Below are positions 1 to 6,413 of a stretch of DNA of 33,198 nucleotides, one piece after another; the stretch's first letter is position 1; each line of letters opens with the position of its first letter. Both the position numbers and the translations under genes were made by a program. The notes beneath the pieces were generated by a model. The model was given only the letters and a program-made list of their open reading frames with translations, was not told where the DNA came from and searched no databases. The stretch lies in assembly GCA_003225335.1 (NCBI GenBank), contig QHZE01000459.1, positions 1 to 33,198 of the forward strand. Direction: 5' to 3'. Origin of the DNA: Acidobacteriota bacterium. Lineage in GTDB: Bacteria > Acidobacteriota > UBA6911.

Positions 1-1
1 T

Positions 2-1417
2 GTACTGCGGGAAGGAAAGGAAAATCCCTATCGCATGATCGGAACTCTAAGCGACATAACAGATCGAAAACTGACGGAGGAGCAGATCATGCACGATGCC
101 TTTCACGACGCGCTGACGGGTCTGCCGAACCGGACCCTGTTCATGGACCGTTTGAGGGTTTCAATGAACCAGGCGAGACGCCGCAAGGGTTATTCATTTG
201 CCGTCCTTTTCCTGGACCTTGATCACTTCAAGATCGTCAACGACACCCAGGGGCACAGGATCGGGGATCAACTGCTGGCGGCAGTCGCGGGCAGGATAAG
301 GACATGCCAGCGCCCCGGCGACACGGTGGCGCGCCTTGGGGGAGATGAGTTCGCGATCCTTCTCCACGACGTTGAAGGCGGCGCGCTCGCAATACGCGTG
401 GCCGAACGGATACAGGAAGAACTAAAGTTGCCTTTCAATCTGCAGACGGCCGACATAGTGACTACCGCGAGCATTGGAATCGCGCTGAGCGCGAGCGGGT
501 ATGACGAACCGGAGGACGTCCTGCACGACGCAGACAGTGCGATGTATCTTGCTAAAACCAACGGCAGGTCGCGTCATGAGTTTTTTGACAGGGGCTTGCG
601 GGTTCCCGCAAGGGCACTCGTGCGGGCGGAGGCCGATCTTCGTCAAGCAGTGGAGCGTCAGGAGTTTTTGATTCATTACCAGCCCATTGTGTCGCTGGCC
701 AGCGGCAGAATTACCGGCACGGAGGCGCTTCTTCGCTGGCAGCATCCCTGCCGCGGACTGGTTCCCCCGAAGGAGTTCCTCCCGCTCGCCGTAAGAACCG
801 GATTGATCGCACCTATCGAGGAATGGGTGCTGCGGACGGCCTGCGCCCAGAACAAAGCCTGGCAGGAAGCAGTCTCGCCTTCCCTTCATGTGGGCGTCAA
901 TCTCTCTGCCAGCCATTTGAAGGACAAACGCCTGCCGGGGCTCGTCGAAAGAGTATTGCTGGAGACGGGCATGGCCGCTGCAACCCTCGGGTTAGAAATC
1001 CCGGAATTTGTGGCCAGGAAAAACCTCGATCTGGCCGTGCGCACTCTAAATGAATTGAGCGCCCTGGGCACACAAATACTGCTTGACGATTTCGGGGCGG
1101 CCGATTCTTCCTTGGCTTCGCTGAAACGCTTCCCAGTCAAGACCCTAAAGCTTGATCGGTCCCTTGTGGCAGGCGTTGCGACGGATTCCGCGGATGCCGC
1201 CATAACTGCCGCGATTATAGCCATGGCGCATACCCTGAACATGAGAGTGATCGCGGAGGGCATGGAAACCCAAGATCAGCTGGCGTTTCTCCGTTCACGG
1301 CAGTGCGATGCGATACAAGGCAACATGTTCAGCCAGCCCTTGCCGGCCGAGGGAATGACGAAGCTTCTGCAAAAAGCACATTTGTCTGGGGCGTCAGCGT
1401 CTTCGATGAACGAGTAA
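2..1417 (+). CDS. PAS-GGDEF-EAL protein, 5' end outside window
   Basis: C-di-GMP turnover protein. The frame is open to the left edge, and the codons before the first ATG (35) read as the end of a PAS/PAC domain (GTLSDITDRK just after it), so the true start lies upstream. Numbering from that ATG, the GGDEF domain spans about 20-185. It has an intact GGDEF signature at 102-106 and an RxxD (RPGD) inhibitory-site motif exactly five residues before it. The EAL domain spans about 200-445, with EAL at 230-232, VNLSA, LDDFG, the Lys of LKLD, and AEGMET all present. Both diguanylate cyclase and phosphodiesterase activities therefore look possible; which one dominates cannot be read from sequence. No other gene of this pathway is next to it. 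The family call is secure; the sensory input is unknown because the N-terminus is missing. Confidence 0.95.
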   Translation, partial: VLREGKENPYRMIGTLSDITDRKLTEEQIMHDAFHDALTGLPNRTLFMDRLRVSMNQARRRKGYSFAVLFLDLDHFKIVNDTQGHRIGDQLLAAVAGRIRTCQRPGDTVARLGGDEFAILLHDVEGGALAIRVAERIQEELKLPFNLQTADIVTTASIGIALSASGYDEPEDVLHDADSAMYLAKTNGRSRHEFFDRGLRVPARALVRAEADLRQAVERQEFLIHYQPIVSLASGRITGTEALLRWQHPCRGLVPPKEFLPLAVRTGLIAPIEEWVLRTACAQNKAWQEAVSPSLHVGVNLSASHLKDKRLPGLVERVLLETGMAAATLGLEIPEFVARKNLDLAVRTLNELSALGTQILLDDFGAADSSLASLKRFPVKTLKLDRSLVAGVATDSADAAITAAIIAMAHTLNMRVIAEGMETQDQLAFLRSRQCDAIQGNMFSQPLPAEGMTKLLQKAHLSGASASSMNE

Positions 1418-1541
1418 GGGTTTGTGAAGGAATTCCTGCGCGCTTTGGCGCGACCGCCGGGCGGCCAGACCCGTCGAAGACACTACGCGCCAGATCACCG
1501 CCGGGTTCCACATTGAGAGACGCCGCGACGCAGGCGATGCC

Positions 1542-1720
1542 GGTGCCATCGTCGAGGAGCAGCAACAAAGCGGATGCCCGCCCACTGCCCTTCCCTCCGG
1601 GTTGCGGGCGCAGGCCAGACCGCCGTTGTTGCTCGCTCATCACACGCCGCGCCAGGTATCGCCCGTCGCTGGCGCCTCGCCAGCCCCGCTTTGCGCGACA
1701 GCAAAGCCCGAACTTATTTC
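1542..1720 (+). repeat. ~180 bp dispersed repeat, copy 1 (inverted relative to 2962-3142)
   Basis: This stretch begins at the word catcgtcgaggagc, passes through gatgcccgcccac and gttgctcgctc, and ends near aacttatttc. Its reverse complement is recognisable, with many mismatches, at 2962-3142. The two copies face each other across the LuxR-type regulator gene. The copies are diverged, so the pair is old or the family is variable. The 1418-1541 stretch before it holds no gene I can support. Confidence 0.6.
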
Positions 1721-1736
1721 TCTACTGCACAAAATG

Positions 1737-1953
1737 AAACCACAGATGAACACAGATAAACACAAGCAGCAAAGCCGCAACCAAAAAAATCTCACCACGA
1801 AGACACGAAGACGCGAAGAAAATCCTTTGCGATTTCGTGGTGAACAGGATGCGTGCGCTCCCAGGAGGACGCACAAAAGCCCTTTCCAGGTTGCGAAGAA
1901 TTTTCAGTATAGAGTAGTACAGGTCCGTGTTCGTCTGTGTTCATCGGTGGTTT
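1737..1953. repeat. Word-type inverted repeat (aacacagat and cacgaag families)
   Basis: Two 27-base arms, 1737-1763 and 1927-1953, are complementary at about 24 positions and are built from the words cacagatgaacacagat. Between them sits a second small inverted repeat of another word family: CACCACGAA at 1793-1801 and TTCGTGGTG at 1834-1842, with cgaagacacgaagacgcg between. No coding sequence is supported here. It lies just downstream of the LuxR-type gene on the minus strand and might act as a terminator, although it lacks a clear U-tract. Confidence 0.6.
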
Positions 1954-1990
1954 CGTTCATGCTTTTGCGTGCGGTGCGGTGGTATGTGTT

Positions 1991-2656
1991 TCAACTTAGT
2001 AGTTTAGGCATTCTTTCGGCATGGACGTAACTGGCGATCTGCAGCCGGGTGTCCAATGCAAGTTTCTCCAGGATATTATGCACATGGCTCTTCACCGTGT
2101 AGGTGGCGATGTTGAGCCGCTGGGCGATCTCCTTATTACTCATTCCTTGCACAATAAGTTCGATGACCTCGCACTCGCGCCGGGTCAGCTTCACAGACTC
2201 GATCCTGCTGGTTTTGCCGCCTATCACCGCGTGGCTGACTATCTCGGAAAAGAGCGATCTGGTCAGGGTCGGGGGGAGAACATCCGCGCCTTTGGCCACA
2301 GATCGTATCGTTCTCAAGCAATCCTGAAACGTTGCGTCTTCAACGAGGAAGCCGGAAACACCCGCTTTCACGTAGTGAGCCATGTCTGCCTTCCCCGGGA
2401 CGAGGTCCATAAGGATCACTTTGACTCGCGGAAACTCCCCCTTGACTGATTCCACCAGGCGCAAACTGTTTTCGCTTCGCAAGGCTATGTCCACAAGGAT
2501 CACATGAGGTTTGAACTGGCGCACCGCGACCGAAATGTTCTCGCTGCGGCCCAACGCCGCAACCACTTTGATATCGGGCTGGTCACCGATCATGCTCACA
2601 AGACCCTCGCGCAAAAGGCGATTCTCTTCGATGATCAGTAATCTGATCTTTTTCAT
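1991..2656 (-). CDS. LuxR/NarL-type response regulator with atypical receiver
   Basis: A 221-residue cytoplasmic transcription regulator. The receiver domain spans about 4-120 with the acidic pair E10-E11 and a phospho-acceptor candidate D56 (ILVDIAL). The LuxR/GerE helix-turn-helix spans about 155-215 (LTRRECEVIELIVQG, SNKEIAQRLNIATYTVKSHV), which is a full DNA-binding signature. Two usually invariant receiver residues are replaced: the switch Thr/Ser position reads MD (83-84), and the Lys of the GYLLKD motif is E106. Phosphorylation may therefore work differently or not at all. The ATG start is preceded by a weak AGGTG. No kinase gene adjoins it. It stands alone on the minus strand between two inverted copies of a ~180 bp repeat. 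Family assignment is secure; its target genes are unknown. Confidence 0.92.
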   Translation of the reverse strand: MKKIRLLIIEENRLLREGLVSMIGDQPDIKVVAALGRSENISVAVRQFKPHVILVDIALRSENSLRLVESVKGEFPRVKVILMDLVPGKADMAHYVKAGVSGFLVEDATFQDCLRTIRSVAKGADVLPPTLTRSLFSEIVSHAVIGGKTSRIESVKLTRRECEVIELIVQGMSNKEIAQRLNIATYTVKSHVHNILEKLALDTRLQIASYVHAERMPKLLS

Positions 2657-2961
2657 GCACGCACCTGCGGCCCGGATGCCCTAAGCCCGATCTGTCCGGT
2701 TCGATGCGGCTTCGGCCAGCCTTGCTGCTTCAGAGTTTTTTGGGGAGATGGAAAGCGAAATTATACCACGGGATGCTGATGCACAAGAAGACTCGGTCTC
2801 TTCTCACTCTTCTCAAAGCCATCGCGCGCCCGACGAGCGGGGAGCCAAGCTCGAGAAGAATTCAAGCACTCTCAGGGAGAAAAACTGGCACGAATTCCAC
2901 GGTGCAGCGCAGCCGCACCAATAAAACCTTCGCGTCCCTTCGCGCACTTAGGGCCCGTCAG
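2657..2961. other. Intergenic stretch without a supported gene
   Basis: No open frame here has family features. The segment AAGCTCGAGAAGAATTCAAG (2849-2868) recurs in a similar form at 24740-24760 (gagctcaagacgaattcaag), both times just before word-type repeats. Around 2888-2950 are fragments of the cacgaattcca and cttcgcgtcccttcgcgc words. Confidence 0.4.
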
Positions 2962-3142
2962 GAAATAAGGTGTACATTTTGCTGCTGGCCCCCAGGCCCG
3001 CTGGCAAGGCGCGAGCGACGAGCATACCCGCTGCGGTATGTAAGGAGCGAGCAACACAGCCAGCGGGCCTGCGGGCCGCAGCCCGGAGGGGCGCGGCGGC
3101 GGGCGGGCATCTGCGGCGTTGCCGCTCCTCGACGATGCCACC
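2962..3142 (-). repeat. ~180 bp dispersed repeat, copy 2
   Basis: Reverse-complement relative of 1542-1720. The edge containing gctcctcgacgatgccac overlaps the first codons of the gene starting at 3119, and the other edge is near the aaataagg at 2964-2970. The centre is very GC-rich (ggggcgcggcggcgggcggg). The overlap suggests the repeat replaced the original 5' end of the downstream gene. Confidence 0.6.
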
Positions 3143-3655
3143 ACACAGTTCCCGTCCGATTTCGACGCTTCAAAGGATCTTGCTCGAGCGGATTGGAAGC
3201 CCGTTTTCCTGGACACGCACCAGAATGAAACCCTGATCGCTTTGAGCGATATGATCCTGCCCAAAACGGATACGCCCGGCGCGAAGGAGGCGCTGGTCAA
3301 TCGCTTCATCGATCGGCTGCTTGCGGCCGAGACCCGCGAAACCCAGCAGAGATTCCTCGCCAGCCTGGCTTACATCGACGGCGAGTGCATGGCTCGCTAT
3401 CGCGCCGCGTTTGTTTATCTCCCGGCTGAAAGCCAGACAGAATTCCTGAAGCTCATCGCGTATCCGCACAGCCTGGTCACCTGGGGCGAGAAGTTGGCCG
3501 AGTTCGAAGGGCCCGCGCACTTCGAGAATCTGAAGAGTTGGATCAGCCGCGCCTACTACAACTCGGAAATCGGAATGAAGGAGCTAGGTTGGAGCGGCAA
3601 CGTTTTCCACGACGACCTGGAGGGATGTCCTCATCCCCCCGAGACGCACAAATGA
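3119..3655 (+). CDS. Gluconate 2-dehydrogenase subunit 3-like protein, N-terminus apparently replaced
   Basis: Small partner subunit of membrane or periplasmic GMC dehydrogenases, expected to help export or stabilise the FAD subunit encoded next (start 3739). The core about 25-178 is typical: HQNETLIALSDMILPKTDTPGAKEALVNRFIDRLL, read here as its HQNETLIALSDMILP and TDTPGAKEALVNRFIDRL parts. Family members normally begin with a twin-arginine or hydrophobic signal. Here no signal is visible: the frame opens after a stop at 3041 within a GC-rich repeat, no ATG precedes the core, and the best start is the TTG at 3119 inside the repeat. The first ~10 residues (MPLLDDAT) come from repeat sequence. 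The gene may be functional through an internal start, non-exported, or decaying. Its stop codon overlaps the next inverted repeat. Confidence 0.75.
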   Translation: MPLLDDATTQFPSDFDASKDLARADWKPVFLDTHQNETLIALSDMILPKTDTPGAKEALVNRFIDRLLAAETRETQQRFLASLAYIDGECMARYRAAFVYLPAESQTEFLKLIAYPHSLVTWGEKLAEFEGPAHFENLKSWISRAYYNSEIGMKELGWSGNVFHDDLEGCPHPPETHK

Positions 3656-3724
3656 TTGACGATTTACGATTGACGATTGGTGAATTGACAGGGTCGGTTA
3701 CTCGTCAATCGTAAATCGTCAATC
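3654..3724. repeat. Perfect 23-bp inverted repeat of the gattgacg word family
   Basis: Arms 3654-3676 and 3702-3724 are exact reverse complements (core GATTGACGATTTACGATTG) separated by 25 bases. The left arm begins inside the TGA stop codon of the upstream gene (3653-3655). The right arm ends 14 bases before the GTG of the GMC gene. A second copy of the family is at 30842-30914. Confidence 0.85.
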
Positions 3725-3738
3725 GAGAGAGGTGGGAC

Positions 3739-5421
3739 GTGAGCCAGGAAGCATTGAGCCAGAAATATGACGCGATCGTGGTTGGCTCGGGAGCCACGGG
3801 CGGCTGGGCCGCAAAGAGGCTCGCCGAGGCCGGCATGAAGGTCGCGCTGCTGGAAGCGGGCCGGAACATTTCTCCGGAAGAATTTACGGAGCACATGCCG
3901 GCGTACAAACTGGAGTACCGCAATCTCTCTCCGGAGATTGTGCGAACGCGGCCTATCCAGAAGATGTGTTATGCCTGCATGGAATACAACTACGACTGGT
4001 TTGTCGATGACCTGCAAAACCCGTACAGCTCACCGCCGGATAAACCTTTTACGTGGCAGCGTCTGAGAATTGTGGGCGGGCGCACGCTGGTATGGGGGCG
4101 CCAGAGTTACCGGCTCAGCGATCTCGATTTCAAAGCCGCCAGCCTCGACGGTTATGGCGCGGACTGGCCATTTTCCTACAAGGACATTGCTCCTTATTAT
4201 GACCTGGTGGAAGGGTACGTGGGAATCAGCGGCATGACCGAAGGAAATGAGGCCCTTCCCGACGGGCAGTTTCTCCCCCCCATGAAAATGACTTGCGGGG
4301 AGGTACTGCTGCGCGAAAGAGTGAAGGCGAAATTCGGGCGAACCGTCACCATAGGCCGGACCGCAATCCTGACAAAAAACCACAACGGCCGGGCTGCCTG
4401 TCATTACTGCGGTCCGTGCGAGCGCGGCTGCTCCACGTTTTCCTATTTCAGCAGCCCTTTCACCACGGTGGCCGACGCGCTCAAGACGGGCAACTGCACT
4501 CTGATCACCAACGCGGTCGTCAGCCAGGTGGACATGGACAGCAAGGAGAATCGCGCGCGTGGAGTCACGTACATCGACCGGCTCACGCGCAAGACCTACC
4601 AGGCATCGGGCCGCACTGTAATCCTGTGCGCCCAGGCGCTGGAATCGACGCGCATCCTGTTCAATTCCAAGACGCGGGAGTATCCCGCCGGGCTCGCAAA
4701 TTCCAGCGGCCTGCTCGGCCGCTTCCTGATGGACCACGCCGTCGGGGCAGGCGCGTCAGCGGAGCTGCCGGACATGGAATTCAAGAAGTCAGCCAGCGAT
4801 CCGAACCGTCCCAACGGAATCTACGTCATCCGATTCCGAAATCTGAAAGCAGGACCCCGTCACCCTCGCTTCATTCGCGGGTACGGTTTCCAGGGGGGAG
4901 CCGCGCCCAACTATGCCTTCGGCGCCGAGGGCTTTGGAGCTTCGTATAAAAACGCCGTCAAGAAAGGGGTCTACGGGATTCACCTGGGTGGTTTCGGCGA
5001 GTCCCTCGCCCGCCTGGACAATTATTGCGAAATCGACCCGGCGCTCAAGGATGCCTGGGGGATACCGGCGCTGCGCATCAGCATGACACACGGAAGCAAT
5101 GAAGCGGCCATGATGGAAGATGCCGCTGTCACGGCGGCCGAAATGCTGGAGGCCGCCGGCGCCAGGAATATCACACTCAATGCAAAACTTGCGATGCCCG
5201 GGATGGCTATTCACGAATTGGGCACGGCGCGTATGGGAGATGATCCAAAAAAATCCGTTCTCAACGCTTACAACCAGGCGCACGACGTCAAGAACCTGTT
5301 TGTCTTCGACGGCGCCTGCTTTGTCTCGAGCGGCTGCCAGAATCCGACCTTGACCATGATGGCCATCACGGTACGCGCCTGCGACCACCTGGTCGAGCGC
5401 TTCAAGAAGAACGAAGTCTGA
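3739..5421 (+). CDS. GMC family FAD-dependent oxidoreductase (gluconate/sugar dehydrogenase type)
   Basis: A 560-residue flavoprotein that oxidises an alcohol or sugar hydroxyl. The Rossmann motif VVGSGATGGWAAKRL is at about 13-27 and binds FAD ADP. A cysteine cluster C221-x2-C224-x2-C227-x3-C231 sits mid-protein; comparable Cys clusters in bacterial FAD-glucose and fructose dehydrogenases bind an Fe-S cluster, so that role is plausible here. The C-terminal GMC domain carries the candidate catalytic pair H492 (IHELGTARMG) and N535 (QNPTLT). The GTG start at 3739 follows a good ribosome site (gagaggtggga). The subunit-3 gene lies immediately upstream, the usual pairing, but no cytochrome c subunit gene is present, so the electron acceptor is unknown. 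No signal peptide is visible; export would depend on the partner, whose own signal appears lost. Substrate not assignable. Confidence 0.93.
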   Translation: MSQEALSQKYDAIVVGSGATGGWAAKRLAEAGMKVALLEAGRNISPEEFTEHMPAYKLEYRNLSPEIVRTRPIQKMCYACMEYNYDWFVDDLQNPYSSPPDKPFTWQRLRIVGGRTLVWGRQSYRLSDLDFKAASLDGYGADWPFSYKDIAPYYDLVEGYVGISGMTEGNEALPDGQFLPPMKMTCGEVLLRERVKAKFGRTVTIGRTAILTKNHNGRAACHYCGPCERGCSTFSYFSSPFTTVADALKTGNCTLITNAVVSQVDMDSKENRARGVTYIDRLTRKTYQASGRTVILCAQALESTRILFNSKTREYPAGLANSSGLLGRFLMDHAVGAGASAELPDMEFKKSASDPNRPNGIYVIRFRNLKAGPRHPRFIRGYGFQGGAAPNYAFGAEGFGASYKNAVKKGVYGIHLGGFGESLARLDNYCEIDPALKDAWGIPALRISMTHGSNEAAMMEDAAVTAAEMLEAAGARNITLNAKLAMPGMAIHELGTARMGDDPKKSVLNAYNQAHDVKNLFVFDGACFVSSGCQNPTLTMMAITVRACDHLVERFKKNEV

Positions 5422-5429
5422 GAGAAAAC

Positions 5430-5481
5430 GAAACCGCCGATGGACACAGGTCGGCGTCTATCGGTGTTCACAGGCGGTTTC
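5430..5481. repeat. Word-type inverted repeat after the GMC gene
   Basis: GAAACCGCC (5430-5438) and GGCGGTTTC (5473-5481) are exact complements enclosing gatggacacagg and tcggtgttcac words. It belongs to the same style as 1737-1953. It sits 9 bases after the GMC stop, where a terminator could be expected, but no U-tract follows. Confidence 0.6.
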
Positions 5482-5496
5482 CTCCAACTGCCGTGA

Positions 5497-5664
5497 GACG
5501 AACAGGTCTGGCCAACCGTCAAAAAGCTGATCGAAGAGAATCGCCGCAGCGTTGGCATCGACGTTTGGCCAATTCGTTATTCGAACATCAAAGCATACTT
5601 GGAGAGCTGGCGCGGCAAACAGGAACAGCGGCAGAGTCTGATCGGCATTAATCGGCCAGTGTAA
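5497..5664 (+). pseudogene. Orphan 55-codon C-terminal-like remnant
   Basis: Open plus-strand frame with no start codon of its own, bounded upstream by TGA (5494-5496) and ended by TAA (5662-5664). It reads DEQVWPTVKKLIEENRR, then GIDVWPIRYSNIKAYLESW and a polar tail. This looks like a genuine protein end (amphipathic helices, balanced composition) that lost its upstream part. I do not recognise the family. Its end overlaps the last bases of the opposing toxin-antitoxin gene by 17 bases. Confidence 0.4.
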
Positions 5665-6244
5665 GCTCCTTCTCAACGAGCTCTTTGTGAGTCTGCGCGA
5701 ATTTGGCCTTTGCCTCAATGCCAAGTCGTCCAGCATAGCGAAGCAGCTTATCCACGCTTTTGTTGGCGATCTTTCCGTTGAGGAGTTCGCTCACACGCGG
5801 CTGAGGCTCTCCGAGGATTACTTGCAGTTGCTTTTGGGAATACTTTTTGGCGTATTTCAGGATTGCCTGGTACAGTTCGGCTTTGAACTCCTCCGCCAAA
5901 CGCGCCTTCACCGCTTTGAGCCGCCGCTTCGCTGTCTCGAACTCCCTTCTGGGCATCTCCCGGCTCTTTTTCTCGAAGCAGTGAAGAACGTAGATCACGT
6001 CATTTATCCGCGACAGGTAAACGACGCGATACCAGGCTCTCTCATCTTGGTCTCGCAGTTCAAAAACGCCCGTGCCAATCGAAGGCAACGGTCTGCAATC
6101 ACTCGGTCTCTCGCCTTGTTGCAGCTGCCAAAGCTGGAATCCCAAGTTCTGCCTGACGCCGTCCGGGAAGGCCTGAAGAACCTCCCTGGAGTCGCCCTCC
6201 CAAACCACGGCCGCGTATTTGGGCCTTTCGGTTTGCTCGCTCAC
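5648..6244 (-). CDS. Fused HigB-like toxin / HigA-like antitoxin
   Basis: One 198-residue polypeptide joins two modules normally encoded by separate genes. Residues about 10-112 (KYAAVVWEGDS, LGFQLWQLQQGERP, GVFELRDQDERAWYRVVYL, YVLHCFEKKS) match the RelE/HigB Gp49-like toxin family, an mRNA-cleaving fold. Residues about 120-183 (ELYQAILKYAKKYSQKQLQ, GEPQPRVSELLNGK) match the XRE-type HigA antitoxin with its DNA-binding helix-turn-helix at about 135-159. There is no stop or frameshift between them. I chose GTG at 6244; a TTG at 6265 in the same frame is possible, and neither has a clear ribosome site. A palindrome at 6276-6295 is a candidate autoregulatory operator. An internal GGAGGAG at 5889-5895 might permit separate antitoxin synthesis. 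Confidence 0.85.
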   Translation of the reverse strand: MSEQTERPKYAAVVWEGDSREVLQAFPDGVRQNLGFQLWQLQQGERPSDCRPLPSIGTGVFELRDQDERAWYRVVYLSRINDVIYVLHCFEKKSREMPRREFETAKRRLKAVKARLAEEFKAELYQAILKYAKKYSQKQLQVILGEPQPRVSELLNGKIANKSVDKLLRYAGRLGIEAKAKFAQTHKELVEKELTLAD

Positions 6245-6275
6245 GAGTGCGAATATAGCAGGCAAGCCGTATCAA

Positions 6276-6295
6276 ATATACAATTAAACGTATAT
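6276..6295. promoter_or_regulatory. Candidate operator palindrome of the toxin-antitoxin gene
   Basis: ATATAC (6276-6281) and GTATAT (6290-6295) are exact 6-bp inverted arms with an 8-base AT-rich spacer, in an otherwise GC-rich region, 31 bases upstream of the chosen GTG. HigA-type antitoxins bind such palindromes over their own promoter. Binding here is inferred. Confidence 0.5.
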
Positions 6296-6413
6296 CTCTG
6301 TCCAGGGAGAATCGGGGGTGAGCCTGCTTGCGGAGAAACGACGCTTGGGCGCTCAAGGCTCGTAATGCCATTCGATTGCTGCGCTGTGATCGGAGAAGGA
6401 AAGGATCGCGAGT

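Noticed and set aside
1329-1643. Minus-strand frame with DDGTGIACVAASLNVEPGG-like text
   Set aside because: It looks protein-like for about 50 residues but runs into the repeat on one side and antisense to the EAL domain on the other; no family recognised, so it is not listed as a gene.
1602-2030. Plus-strand frames across 1602-2030 and similar ones in other gaps
   Set aside because: They are translations of the word-type repeats (TRRREENP, NTDKHKQQ style), a known source of false hypothetical proteins.
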